This document shows positions 23,877 to 33,022 of a stretch of DNA of 64,000 nt, one piece after another. The position numbers were made by a program, and so were the translations under genes. The notes beneath the pieces are model-generated. The model did no database searches. It was not told the DNA's origin and saw only the letters and a list, made by a program, of their open reading frames with translations. Position 1 is the first letter of the stretch; every line of letters starts with the position of its first letter. This stretch comes from Alloacidobacterium sp035547425 (lineage in GTDB: Bacteria; Acidobacteriota; Terriglobia; Terriglobales; Acidobacteriaceae), in the NCBI GenBank assembly GCA_035547425.1, contig DASZUU010000036.1, forward strand, positions 62,001-126,000. Reading direction: 5' to 3'.

Positions 23877-24373
23877 GTGACTTTAATTGCATCGCAGATG
23901 ATGTGAAGTTAGGCAGAGATGTTAAGTTATCAAAATTCATCAATTTATATGGATGTGAAATTGGCGACGAAACAAAGCTTGGCGCATTCGTAGAAGTTCA
24001 AAAAAATACGCGGGTTGGCTGCCGGTGTAAAGTTTCCAGCCACACATTTATATGTGAAGGCGTTGAAATAGAAGATGAAGTTTTTATCGGCCATGGAGTT
24101 ATGTTCATCAACGATACTTATCCCCGCGCTACCGCTAATGGAAAGTTGCAAACAGAAAATGATTGGAAGGTAGAACGAACAATTATTAAACGAGGCGCAT
24201 CGATAGGTTCGGGCGCAACTATTTTGTCAAACACTTGCGTTGGCGAAAATGCAATCGTGGGCGCCGGGAGCGTCGTTACTAAAGATGTGCCCCAAAATGC
24301 TGTGGTCGCAGGAAACCCGGCTAAGATACTCCGATATATAAATGAAGGTGCAATAGCTCATGTCAACTCATAG
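23873..24373 (+). CDS. Hexapeptide-repeat N-acetyltransferase, WbpD/WlbB-like
   Basis: A 166-residue left-handed beta-helix acetyltransferase. Hexapeptide turns run from residue about 10 to 150 (DVKLGRDVKLSKFINLYG, GASIGSGATILSNTCVGENA), closing with GAGSVVTKDVPQNAVVAGNPAKI, the usual end of this fold. The motif GHGVMFINDTYPRA is typical of WbpD-like enzymes that acetylate the 3-amino group of UDP-GlcNAc3NA. It overlaps its neighbours on both sides, so the three genes are translated together. Confidence 0.9.
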   Translation: MSDFNCIADDVKLGRDVKLSKFINLYGCEIGDETKLGAFVEVQKNTRVGCRCKVSSHTFICEGVEIEDEVFIGHGVMFINDTYPRATANGKLQTENDWKVERTIIKRGASIGSGATILSNTCVGENAIVGAGSVVTKDVPQNAVVAGNPAKILRYINEGAIAHVNS

Positions 24374-25613
24374 TCATATGTCCAACAATATTCCTTTTCT
24401 GGATTTGATTACTCCGCATATCGAACTTGAGGCGGAGCTTACAAAAGTCTTCAGCAACGCTTTGCACACTGCCGGGTTTATTGGCGGTCCTGTAGTGGAA
24501 GAGTTTGAGAAGGCATTTGCCGGTTTTTGCGAGTGCGATCATTCGATTGCAGTAAGCAGTGGAACGGATGCGTTGCGCTTTGCGATTATGGCCTGTGGTG
24601 TTCAGCCAGGAGATGTTGTGCTTACAGTTCCTAATACATTTATTGCGACAACAGAGGCGATCTCGCAATCTGGAGCACTACCTGAGTTTATTGATATAGA
24701 CGAACGAACTTATAACATTTCGATTGAAAAATTACAGCAATATCTTGAGAGCCAGTGCACGCGGGGTGCAGGCGGAAAATTGATTAGCCGTAGAAGCGGC
24801 CACCCGGTGACTGCGATTGTGCCAGTTCATTTATATGGTCAGATGGCAAATATGGATCCTCTACTTAGCCTGGCTGAACAATATGGATTAGTTGTTATTG
24901 AAGATGCCTGCCAGGCTCATGGTGCTGAGTATTTTTCTAACAGGTATAAACGCTGGGTAAAAGCAGGCAGCCTTGGAAGGGCAGCAGCGTTTAGCTTTTA
25001 TCCCGGCAAAAATCTTGGTGCATGCGGTGAAGCTGGAGCGGTCACTACAAATGATCTTAATGTAGCAAACGCGATAAAGGCATTGCGCGATCATGGCCAA
25101 GAAACTAAATATCATCATACTATCGAAGGCTACAACGGAAGACTCGATGCGATTCAAGCGGGCCTGTTACATACAAAGCTTAAGCACTTGCCGAGATGGA
25201 ATATACAGCGCAGAGAACGAGCCGCCGAATATTCACGCTTATTTGCAGGCAATGATGCAGTGATTCTTCCATATGAACCGTCCTGGTCACAATCTGTCTA
25301 TCATTTGTATGTAATTCGCACGCGCGATCGTAGCGGCTTAATGAGTTATTTGAAGTCGGTGGGGATAGGAACGGCCATACACTATCCGGTGCCTCTCCAT
25401 CTTCAAAAAGCGTATTACGCATTACAGTATCAACCAGAGGATTTTCCGGTGGCTACGAAGATTTCCGCGGAAATAGTCTCTCTACCCATGTTTCCGCAGT
25501 TGACCGATGAGCAGCAAGCATCTGTGGCAAGAGAAGTGCACGCATATACATCGAATTTCGTTCCTGCAGTCGATTTGAATAAAGTCGTACAGAATGCGCC
25601 AATGGCGATATAA
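24360..25613 (+). CDS. DegT/DnrJ/EryC1/StrS aminotransferase, WbpE/WlbC-like
   Basis: A 417-residue PLP enzyme that aminates a nucleotide keto-sugar, probably at C3. Motifs are IPFLDLITPH, FEKAFAGFCECDHSIAVSSGTDAL, VIEDACQAHGAEY and the PLP-binding lysine in AFSFYPGKNLGACGEAGAV. The ATG at 24360 overlaps the acetyltransferase by 14 bp; an alternative ATG at 24378 removes a short histidine-rich leader. An extra run of about 20 residues between IEKLQQYL and GHPVTAIVPV distinguishes it from the shortest members. It completes the diacetamido-sugar set. Confidence 0.92.
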   Translation: MSTHSHMSNNIPFLDLITPHIELEAELTKVFSNALHTAGFIGGPVVEEFEKAFAGFCECDHSIAVSSGTDALRFAIMACGVQPGDVVLTVPNTFIATTEAISQSGALPEFIDIDERTYNISIEKLQQYLESQCTRGAGGKLISRRSGHPVTAIVPVHLYGQMANMDPLLSLAEQYGLVVIEDACQAHGAEYFSNRYKRWVKAGSLGRAAAFSFYPGKNLGACGEAGAVTTNDLNVANAIKALRDHGQETKYHHTIEGYNGRLDAIQAGLLHTKLKHLPRWNIQRRERAAEYSRLFAGNDAVILPYEPSWSQSVYHLYVIRTRDRSGLMSYLKSVGIGTAIHYPVPLHLQKAYYALQYQPEDFPVATKISAEIVSLPMFPQLTDEQQASVAREVHAYTSNFVPAVDLNKVVQNAPMAI

Positions 25614-25627
25614 GGTCAGCTACTTCT

Positions 25628-26800
25628 ATGGCACTTAATAGCAATATGACAACATCTAATGTCGCTGCTGTCGAAGGGCATAATGCGCCATTTAGCCTCA
25701 CGAGCAAAACTTCAGCACGAACAATAGCTAATGGCAAACCATCAAAAATATGGATTGATCTTGATAATTCTCCTCACGTTCCATTTTTTCTGCCTATTAT
25801 TGCCGAGCTGCAGGCGCGTGGATATAAAGTGATTCTTACAGCAAGAGACGCTTATCAAGTTCGCGAGCTAATTGAGTTTTATCAGGTTCAATGCAAGATG
25901 ATAGGGCGCCACTACGGTAAGAACAAGGCATTCAAAATACTCGGCGCATGCTTAAGATCAATTGAACTTGCAATTCATATGATTACAATGCGTCCGGACA
26001 TTGGAGTTTCGCACGGATCTCGATCTCAGTTACTAGCGTGTGCGTTGCTGCGCGTTCCAAATCTAACAATGTTCGACTATGAATTCATTACGACTACACG
26101 CTTTATCAATCCTACATGGGCCATGGTTCCGGAAGTAGTTCCCATTTCATCAGTCGAATATACCAATTGCACCATGTTGAAGTATCCCGGTATTAAGGAA
26201 GATGTGTATCTTTCAAAATTCAAGCCCGATTCATCATTACGACAGAGGCTTGGAGTTCAGGAGGAAGACATCTTAGTGATGTTGAGGCCTCCTGCTACTG
26301 AAGCGCATTACCATAATCCAGAAAGCGAACTACTGCTCAGAGAAGTTCTTGCATACCTTAATGAAAATGTAGCGGTGAAGACAGTTATTTTACCTCGCAA
26401 TGAAAGACAGGCCGCGGTTATTCGTCAAGAATGCGCACAAGAAATAGCAGGTAAGCGAGTCATAATTCCTAAATGTGTAGAAGACGGGCTGAATCTAATC
26501 TGGAACGCGGACCTGGTCATTAGCGGCGGCGGGACAATGAATCGGGAAGCGGCTGCGATGGGAGTGCCCGTATACAGCATCTTTAGAGGTAAGACTGGCG
26601 CCGTTGATCGTTATTTAGTGAACGAGGGAAGGTTGGTTCTGCTAGAAACTGTCACCGACGTTCGACAGAAACTTAAAATAGCCAGTCGTAAAAGAGAAGT
26701 AGAGCAACAGTCAGGAGCTCCAAGTAAAACGCTAACCGCCATAGTGGAAAATATTGTGTCCATGGTTGAGTTGCGCAAGCCAGCGCCGTTGTTAAACTGA
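25628..26800 (+). CDS. DUF354-family protein, glycosyltransferase-B-like
   Basis: A 390-residue protein of the DUF354 family. It opens with a low-complexity stretch, then KIWIDLDNSPHVPFFLPIIAEL and GYKVILTARDAYQVREL, the family's N-terminal motif. RPDIGVSHGSRSQLLAC follows, and the C-terminal half has VISGGGTMNREAAAMGVPVYSIF, like the donor-binding part of GT-B folds. No activity has been firmly established to my knowledge. Its place among glycosyltransferases suggests transfer or modification of a sugar. The next gene follows after 14 bp. Confidence 0.85.
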   Translation: MALNSNMTTSNVAAVEGHNAPFSLTSKTSARTIANGKPSKIWIDLDNSPHVPFFLPIIAELQARGYKVILTARDAYQVRELIEFYQVQCKMIGRHYGKNKAFKILGACLRSIELAIHMITMRPDIGVSHGSRSQLLACALLRVPNLTMFDYEFITTTRFINPTWAMVPEVVPISSVEYTNCTMLKYPGIKEDVYLSKFKPDSSLRQRLGVQEEDILVMLRPPATEAHYHNPESELLLREVLAYLNENVAVKTVILPRNERQAAVIRQECAQEIAGKRVIIPKCVEDGLNLIWNADLVISGGGTMNREAAAMGVPVYSIFRGKTGAVDRYLVNEGRLVLLETVTDVRQKLKIASRKREVEQQSGAPSKTLTAIVENIVSMVELRKPAPLLN

Positions 26801-26814
26801 GCGCCTTTGCCCAG

Positions 26815-28020
26815 ATGGAATACCAACCTGAAGAAATATTTCGATTGTTACTAGAATATTGCCGGATCCGCAATTGGTCTGGGTATGATCCATATGATGC
26901 ACTTAATAGCAAAGTGTTTGCTGCATTGCCATTATCTCGGTCTAAAATAGCAGGCGTGGCTTTAACGCAAATTGTAAAGAGAAGCCCTGTTAATCTACGG
27001 AAGCTATTGAATGTCGCACCAACACCCAATGCCAAAGGTTTAGCACTCGGACTGTCCGCGGTATTAAAAGCATTTGGGCGTGAAAATATCGGCCAATCCC
27101 GACATCTAATAGATCCTTTAATTCAAGGGATAATCGCGTTACGCTCTGCAAATATTAAATATTGGTGCTGGGGATACAGTTTTCCATGGCAAGGAAGATC
27201 GGTAATCGTTCCTCGCAATTCGCCAAATCTTGTTTCGACAGTGTTTGTAGCCGAATCGCTGATTGACCTTTATGAGTACTGCGGCAATTCCCAGTATTTA
27301 GAGATGGCTATTAGTGCCGCTGAATACATAGTGGACGAGTTGTATTGGGAAAGTAGTGTCGATGCCGGTTTTAGTTATCCTACAAGTTCGATACGCAATC
27401 AGGTTCACAATGCGAACTATATTGCGGCTGCCTTGCTATGTAGAGTATATGCTCACACTCGGAGAGAGCAATTTCTAAACGCGTGCATGAGAAGCGCACG
27501 TGCATCATCCAAGGAACAACGGAATGAAGGCTCCTGGGTCTATGGCAAAGGAAAGTCGCAGCAGTGGATCGATAACTTTCATACTGGCTTTAATCTGTGT
27601 GCATTGAAAGCAATTACGCACCGAACAGGTACTCATGAGTTCAAACCTCATATAGAAAGAGGTTATGAGTTTTATCGGAAGAAATTCATACGCGAAGATG
27701 GAGCTCCAAGATATTTTCACGATGCGACATATCCGATCGATATTCATTGCGTAGCCCAAAGCATTATTACCTTGAGCACTTTTGAAGAGGATTACCCAGG
27801 AAGCATAAACACAGCTGCTGCTGTATTGTCCTGGGCCATGAATCACATGTGGGATAAGGGCGGATTCTTCTATTACAGGGTTCTTCGATACTTAAAAATA
27901 AGGACCTCATATATGAGGTGGGGACAAGCATGGATGCTTTTAGCGCTTGCTACGTATATGTTTGCTAAAAAGAGGGCATTTCCAAAATGTAGCAACAAGG
28001 AGATTGCTGCTACATGCTAA
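26815..28020 (+). CDS. Six-hairpin (alpha/alpha barrel) glycosidase- or lyase-like protein
   Basis: A 401-residue protein rich in paired helices, with repeated aromatic and acidic motifs: YWCWGYSFPWQGR, NSPNLVSTVFVAESLIDLYEY, NEGSWVYGKGKSQQWIDNFHTGFNLCAL and MRWGQAWMLLALATY. This pattern fits an (alpha/alpha)6 toroid as in polysaccharide lyases, epimerases and glycoside hydrolases. No signal peptide is present, so it would act in the cytoplasm or on lipid-linked intermediates. Relatives are found in O-antigen and exopolysaccharide loci without known activity. It overlaps the next gene by 7 bp. Confidence 0.7.
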   Translation: MEYQPEEIFRLLLEYCRIRNWSGYDPYDALNSKVFAALPLSRSKIAGVALTQIVKRSPVNLRKLLNVAPTPNAKGLALGLSAVLKAFGRENIGQSRHLIDPLIQGIIALRSANIKYWCWGYSFPWQGRSVIVPRNSPNLVSTVFVAESLIDLYEYCGNSQYLEMAISAAEYIVDELYWESSVDAGFSYPTSSIRNQVHNANYIAAALLCRVYAHTRREQFLNACMRSARASSKEQRNEGSWVYGKGKSQQWIDNFHTGFNLCALKAITHRTGTHEFKPHIERGYEFYRKKFIREDGAPRYFHDATYPIDIHCVAQSIITLSTFEEDYPGSINTAAAVLSWAMNHMWDKGGFFYYRVLRYLKIRTSYMRWGQAWMLLALATYMFAKKRAFPKCSNKEIAATC

Positions 28021-28949
28021 ATCTTCCTACCTATATCGTAATCACACCGGCCAAAAATGAGAGCGATTATATTGAACTGACCATTCAATCAGTCATATCT
28101 CAGACAATTAAGCCCATTCGATGGATTATTGTAAGTGATGGTTCGACGGATGGCACTGATGAGATTGTTCAGAGATATATAGCGGAATATCCCTGGATAG
28201 AGCTTGTTCAGATACCGCAGGGGCAGCCGAGAGATTTTGCCGGAAAGGTCTACGCATTTAATGCAGGGTATGCTCAAGTAAAAAATATGGATTACGATGT
28301 GGTCGTTAGTTTGGATGCTGACATCTCGTTTGATCCAGATTACTTTGCATATTTACTTTCAAAATTAGCTTCTGATACGCAACTCGGATTGGTAGGAACT
28401 CCATTTCTTGAAGGCTCGAAGCAACTCTATGATTATCGCTATACGAGTATTGAGCACGTTTCCGGCGCTTGCCAGGTGTTTCGACATCAATGTTTTGAAG
28501 ATATAGGCGGCTATGTTCCTGTGAAAGGAGGTCTAATCGATCGAATAGCTGTCATCACTGCTCGCATGAAGGGGTGGAAAACACGTACATTCGTAGATAA
28601 AGCTTGTCAGCATCATCGAATCATGGGAACAGCACAAGGCGGAGAGATTCGCGCAAAGTTTAAGTCCGGAGAAAAGGACTATGCAATTGGAAATAATGCC
28701 GCATGGGAAGCATTTAGAGTCTTATATCAGATAAGGAAAAAGCCCTTTATTATAGGGGGGCTGGCGCTCGCTGCCGGGTATGTATTCTCCTTCGTTCGGC
28801 GCAGAGACAGGGCGGTATCTCAAGAGTTAATGAGATTTCATCGTAGAGAACAGATGCAGCGTTTAGCAAAAGCATTCTCCAGAGCTACGATTCCTCTAAC
28901 CAACATTATGTGTCCACGCCAGCAATCTGTGAATCGTGAACAGCTTTAG
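28014..28949 (+). CDS. Family 2 glycosyltransferase
   Basis: A 311-residue GT-A enzyme. The N-terminus reads YIVITPAKNESDYIELTIQS, followed by IIVSDGSTDGTDEIVQRY and the metal-binding DXD as VVSLDADISFDPDYF. After the catalytic domain there is a hydrophobic segment near residue 245-260 (FIIGGLALAAGYVFSFV), so it is probably membrane-associated. Donor and acceptor cannot be read from the sequence. The start overlaps the preceding gene by 7 bp, and the YdjC-like gene follows after 3 bp. Confidence 0.92.
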   Translation: MLNLPTYIVITPAKNESDYIELTIQSVISQTIKPIRWIIVSDGSTDGTDEIVQRYIAEYPWIELVQIPQGQPRDFAGKVYAFNAGYAQVKNMDYDVVVSLDADISFDPDYFAYLLSKLASDTQLGLVGTPFLEGSKQLYDYRYTSIEHVSGACQVFRHQCFEDIGGYVPVKGGLIDRIAVITARMKGWKTRTFVDKACQHHRIMGTAQGGEIRAKFKSGEKDYAIGNNAAWEAFRVLYQIRKKPFIIGGLALAAGYVFSFVRRRDRAVSQELMRFHRREQMQRLAKAFSRATIPLTNIMCPRQQSVNREQL

Positions 28950-28952
28950 CAA

Positions 28953-29792
28953 TTGCTTTCCGTTGGTTTTAGCAAAATGAATCACCCATCCGAAATGGCG
29001 TTGGATATAGAGAAAAAGGAATACTCAGTCGAAGATCATGTTCTCAATGGTTGCCTCATAGTAAATGCTGATGACTGGGGGCAGGATATTGATACAACGG
29101 ATCGGATATTGAAGTGTGTACTTGCTGGATATGTATCTTCCGCAAGCGCGATGGTCTTTATGAAGGATTCTGAACGGGCGGCGGAAATTGCTCGAACGGA
29201 AAAAGTAGACTGCGGGTTACATTTAAATCTTAGCTCTCCATTTACATTGCCAAATTGCAATTTGAAGCTAACTGCGCATCAGCAGAAAATACGCAGAGCA
29301 GTTAAGCCGGGTCTATTAACAAAGTCAATCTTTCATCCACTCCTAAGAGAATCTTTTGACTATGTTGTTAAAGCGCAATTAGATGAATTTGTCAGACTTT
29401 ATGGTACGCCGGTTCAGCGTATCGATGGGCATCATCATATGCATCTATGTGCGAATGTTCTTGCACAGAAGCTCTTGCCTGCTGGTGTGATCGTTCGGAG
29501 GAACTTTTCATTTCAGCGCGGGGAGAAGAGTTATTGGAATCGTTGGTTTAGGCGCCAACAAGATAAAAGGCTTGCGCAACATTATTATTTAACAGATTTC
29601 CTTTTCTCTTTACTTCCTTTAGAGCCTGAGAGTTATCTACAAAAAAAAATAAACTTCGCGAAAATATTTCGGGTAGAGATTGAAACGCATCCGGCAAACG
29701 ATAACGAATATCAATTTTTAATGAGTGGGTGTTTGCAGGACAGGGCAGGGCAAGTTGAGATTGCACGCCAGTACAGTTCGCACCAATTGTGA
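28953..29792 (+). CDS. YdjC/ChbG-family carbohydrate deacetylase
   Basis: About 279 residues from a TTG at 28953; an ATG at 28977 is equally possible and neither has a clear SD. The family motifs are present: CLIVNADDWGQD near the N-terminus (metal-binding Asp), CGLHLNLSSPF, and RIDGHHHMHL (metal-binding His). YdjC-like enzymes remove acetyl groups from N-acetylated sugars. Here it may deacetylate a residue of the repeat unit or its lipid-linked precursor. No signal peptide is seen. Confidence 0.87.
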   Translation: MLSVGFSKMNHPSEMALDIEKKEYSVEDHVLNGCLIVNADDWGQDIDTTDRILKCVLAGYVSSASAMVFMKDSERAAEIARTEKVDCGLHLNLSSPFTLPNCNLKLTAHQQKIRRAVKPGLLTKSIFHPLLRESFDYVVKAQLDEFVRLYGTPVQRIDGHHHMHLCANVLAQKLLPAGVIVRRNFSFQRGEKSYWNRWFRRQQDKRLAQHYYLTDFLFSLLPLEPESYLQKKINFAKIFRVEIETHPANDNEYQFLMSGCLQDRAGQVEIARQYSSHQL

Positions 29793-29829
29793 AAGATGCT
29801 CTTATTCCGATTAAGTAACAAAGCAATAT

Positions 29830-30762
29830 GTGTACGAGGCAGGCGTGACTGATTCAACCCAAGAAAAACCGAGTCATATCAGCGTTTGTGTCTGTACCTA
29901 TAAAAGAAGTGCACTGTTAAAACGCTTACTGTTAGAGCTTGATCGACAGATCACCGAAGGCCTATTTACCTACTCCATTGTTATTGCTGACAACGACGAA
30001 GCGAAGTCGGCAGAATCTTTAATTAAAGAGATGCAACAAGTGCTAAAGATTCCAATTGAGTACTGTGTGGAGTCGCGCCAAAACATAGCGCTCGCAAGAA
30101 ATAAAGTTGTTGAGAATGCACGTGGCGATTATCTCGCCTTTATTGATGATGACGAATTTCCTATTACTACCTGGCTTCTTACTCTTTTTAAAGCGTGCAA
30201 TGCATTTGATGTGGATGGTGTTCTAGGCCCAGTAAAACGGCACTTTGATCAAACTCCGCCTAAATGGATGTTAAAGAGCAAATTTTATAATCGTCGAGTG
30301 AATCCGACTGGAATGCAAGTAGAGTGGCAGGAAGCACGAACTGGAAATGTATTGTTGCGAAGAAGAGTGCTTGACAATGATCCAATGCCGTTTCGTCCGG
30401 AATTCAGAGCTGGAGAGGACCAGGACTTTTTCCGAAGAAAGATTGAGTCTGGATATAAGTTTGTGTGGTGCGCTGAGGCAGAAGCATTTGAAGTAGTACC
30501 ACCTACGCGTTGGAAACGAATCTATCTTATGAGAAAAGCATTGCTGCGTGGAGCCACTGCCGGATTGCAGCCTAGTTGTGGGCTCATAAGCGTGATGAAG
30601 TCTCTTATTGCTATCCCACTTTATTTTATCGCGCTACCAGTTTCTGTGATTTTAGGTCATCACATCTTTATGACTCTCATGGTGAAGATGTGCGATCATG
30701 CAGGCAAACTGTTGATACTTTCAGGCATTAACCCTGTGCGCGGCGAATACGTTACTGAGTAG
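29830..30762 (+). CDS. Family 2 glycosyltransferase
   Basis: A 310-residue GT-A enzyme. It reads HISVCVCTYKRSALLKRLL, then IVIADNDEAKSAES and the DXD region YLAFIDDDEFP, with the acceptor-side motif FRAGEDQDFFRRKIESGYKFVWC. A C-terminal hydrophobic segment (LIAIPLYFIALPVSVILG) suggests membrane association. The GTG at 29830 is used; a second GTG at 29845 has the better SD (GAGG, 5 nt before) and may be the true start. The enzyme sits between the deacetylase and the acyltransferase-like gene. Confidence 0.92.
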   Translation: MYEAGVTDSTQEKPSHISVCVCTYKRSALLKRLLLELDRQITEGLFTYSIVIADNDEAKSAESLIKEMQQVLKIPIEYCVESRQNIALARNKVVENARGDYLAFIDDDEFPITTWLLTLFKACNAFDVDGVLGPVKRHFDQTPPKWMLKSKFYNRRVNPTGMQVEWQEARTGNVLLRRRVLDNDPMPFRPEFRAGEDQDFFRRKIESGYKFVWCAEAEAFEVVPPTRWKRIYLMRKALLRGATAGLQPSCGLISVMKSLIAIPLYFIALPVSVILGHHIFMTLMVKMCDHAGKLLILSGINPVRGEYVTE

Positions 30763-30772
30763 GAATATTCAT

Positions 30773-31681
30773 ATGATTAAGATTGGAAGCAACGATGTCT
30801 TTATTCAGGGAAGGCTTGTAAAGATTGCGCATTTGGCTAGCGATAAATACGAACCAATTACATCTCCAGAGTTGATTGCTGATGATTTGCGTAGCAGTAC
30901 TGCTAAAGCTGATTTATTTACATTTATGCAAATCATGCCAGATAGGGACCGCAGGTTTAATTTTTATTCAGAGATGGATAATTTGGCCGTTTTGCCTGTA
31001 TCAACTTTTGATTATTGGTGGAATAGCCAAATACGGTCTTATCCAAGAAACAGAGCGCGACAAGCAGAAAAACGAGGAGTAACACTTCGCGAGGTCCCTT
31101 TTGACGATTGTCTGGTTGAAGGCATGACGGAGGTCTATAACGAAACCAAGGTTCGGCAAGGAAAGCCAAATGTTCACTATGGCAAGGATGTTGCAACCGT
31201 ACGAAGAGAATCAGCAACGTTTCTGGATCAAAGTATCTTTATCGGAGCTTTTTTTGAAAACAAACTGATTGGCTTTGTGAAAATTGTCGTCGATACCACA
31301 AAGACACAAGCCAGCCTTATGAATATAGTTGCGATGGTGCGTCATCGAGACAAGGCTCCGACCAATGCATTGATTGCATATGCAGTTCGCGCATGCTCTG
31401 CTAGAAACATACCGTATCTTATGTATCAAAACTTTGTTTATGGAAACAAGGGCGCAGACAGCCTAACAGTATTCAAAGAAATTAATGGTTTTGAGAGAGT
31501 GGATTTGCCGAGATACTACATTCCGCTAACAAGCCTGGGACATGCCGCTCTAAAGTTCGGTCTGCACCATAGTCTTATAGATCAGCTACCAAAATCATTG
31601 GCATTAAAACTTAGGCAATTTCGTACCAATTGGTACAACCGTAAGATGAATGCAGTGGCAGATAGCCCTTCCTGCTCATAG
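30773..31681 (+). CDS. GNAT/FemAB-like acyltransferase
   Basis: A 302-residue cytoplasmic protein. The central part fits the FemAB/GNAT fold: RNRARQAEKRGVTLREVPFD, then IFIGAFFENKLIGFVKIV, a strand pair that resembles the acyl-CoA binding core, and NALIAYAVRACSARNIPYLMYQNF. It probably transfers an acyl or aminoacyl group to a sugar, as often seen in polysaccharide loci; the acyl donor is unknown. It lies 10 bp after a glycosyltransferase gene and 90 bp before the epimerase gene. Confidence 0.7.
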   Translation: MIKIGSNDVFIQGRLVKIAHLASDKYEPITSPELIADDLRSSTAKADLFTFMQIMPDRDRRFNFYSEMDNLAVLPVSTFDYWWNSQIRSYPRNRARQAEKRGVTLREVPFDDCLVEGMTEVYNETKVRQGKPNVHYGKDVATVRRESATFLDQSIFIGAFFENKLIGFVKIVVDTTKTQASLMNIVAMVRHRDKAPTNALIAYAVRACSARNIPYLMYQNFVYGNKGADSLTVFKEINGFERVDLPRYYIPLTSLGHAALKFGLHHSLIDQLPKSLALKLRQFRTNWYNRKMNAVADSPSCS

Positions 31682-31771
31682 TCACATTTTCTTCCAGATA
31701 TCTTCCCTAAAGCATTTCTCACGCCAAATTCTGTTCTATCCCCCTCAGTTAAATAAAAGGGAATATTGTCA

Positions 31772-32971
31772 ATGCGAGATGGCTCATTTCAAGTTATGAA
31801 TATTGTTGGCACGCGGCCAAACATGATGAAGATAGCGCCACTGATGGCATCGATGTCAGCAAGCCCGTATATCAAAACAATACTTGTTCATACTGGCCAA
31901 CATTATGATTATGCGCTATCCGATGTTTTTTTTGAGCAATTAGGCATGCGAGCACCGGACTACAATCTCGAAGTTGGTTCCGGCACACATCATAGCCAAA
32001 CGGCTGCCGTAATGGAACGATTCGGGGAGCTAGTTACCTACAGGCGTCCGGATTTGATCGTAGTTGCAGGAGATGTTAATTCAACTTTGGCCTGCGCTCT
32101 GGTGGGAGCAAAAGAAATGATTCCTGTCGCTCATGTGGAGTCAGGTCTTCGCAGCTTCGATCGTTCTATGCCAGAAGAGATCAATAGGGTCATGACAGAT
32201 TCCATTTCTGAGCTGCTTTTTACTACCGAAGAGGCTGCAAATGAGAATTTGAAGCGCGAGGGTATTCCGGATGATAAGGTGCATTTTGTCGGAAACACCA
32301 TGATCGATTCTTTGGCGCGTTCCCTAGAAATGGCTCGACAATCCCCTGTTAAACGGCAAATGAATCTTCGCTCGAAAAAATATGTAGTGTTGACACTACA
32401 TCGTCCTGCCAATGTTGATAACCCTGTTCGTTTGGCCGAAACCCTCGAAGCGATTTCTGAAATTGCGCGGGAGATTCCTGTCATTTTTCCTATGCATCCT
32501 CGAACTAAAGCCAAGATACAAGCATCTGGTTTTCACGGAATGAGAGATTGGCATGAAGGAGCGATAGAAGCAGGTATCTTTTCTATGCCGCCTGCTTCAT
32601 ATTTTGACTTTATAGGTTTGGTGGATGATGCAGCCTTTGTTATTACTGATTCCGGAGGGCTGCAGGAAGAAACGACCTATCTTGGGGTAAAGTGCCTGAC
32701 CTTTCGAGATAACACTGAGCGTCCGATTACCGCATCTTGCGGAACTAATTTCCTAGTGGGAACAGATCCCAAGAGTTTGCTGATACACGCGCGCGCCGCT
32801 CTGCAGAGCACAGAGCAGAATCACACAGAGGATCGTATTCTTCCTCCACTATGGGATGGAAAAACTGCAGATCGGATTACTCGTGTAATTGAAGAGTTTC
32901 TGTTTCGCAGAAACGTGGAAAACATGTCTGAAATGTCCAGTAAATCACTCATACAAGCTGTTCAGGTGTAG
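31772..32971 (+). CDS. wecB: UDP-N-acetylglucosamine 2-epimerase (WecB/WbpI-like)
   Basis: About 399 residues from the ATG at 31772 (a TTG at 31766 would add two). Family motifs are clear: NIVGTRPNMMKIAPLM, VHTGQHYDYALSD, VAGDVNSTLACAL, HVESGLRSFDRSMPEEINR and DSGGLQEETTYLG. It makes UDP-ManNAc from UDP-GlcNAc. Because the cluster has WbpB-, D- and E-like genes, it might instead act on UDP-GlcNAc3NAcA as WbpI does; sequence inspection cannot decide. The symbol wecB is therefore the family name only. Confidence 0.9.
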   Translation: MRDGSFQVMNIVGTRPNMMKIAPLMASMSASPYIKTILVHTGQHYDYALSDVFFEQLGMRAPDYNLEVGSGTHHSQTAAVMERFGELVTYRRPDLIVVAGDVNSTLACALVGAKEMIPVAHVESGLRSFDRSMPEEINRVMTDSISELLFTTEEAANENLKREGIPDDKVHFVGNTMIDSLARSLEMARQSPVKRQMNLRSKKYVVLTLHRPANVDNPVRLAETLEAISEIAREIPVIFPMHPRTKAKIQASGFHGMRDWHEGAIEAGIFSMPPASYFDFIGLVDDAAFVITDSGGLQEETTYLGVKCLTFRDNTERPITASCGTNFLVGTDPKSLLIHARAALQSTEQNHTEDRILPPLWDGKTADRITRVIEEFLFRRNVENMSEMSSKSLIQAVQV

Positions 32972-33022
32972 TGCGAACGAAGCGCCATTAAAAAATATCA
33001 CCTATTAAAACCAGGTAAATAC

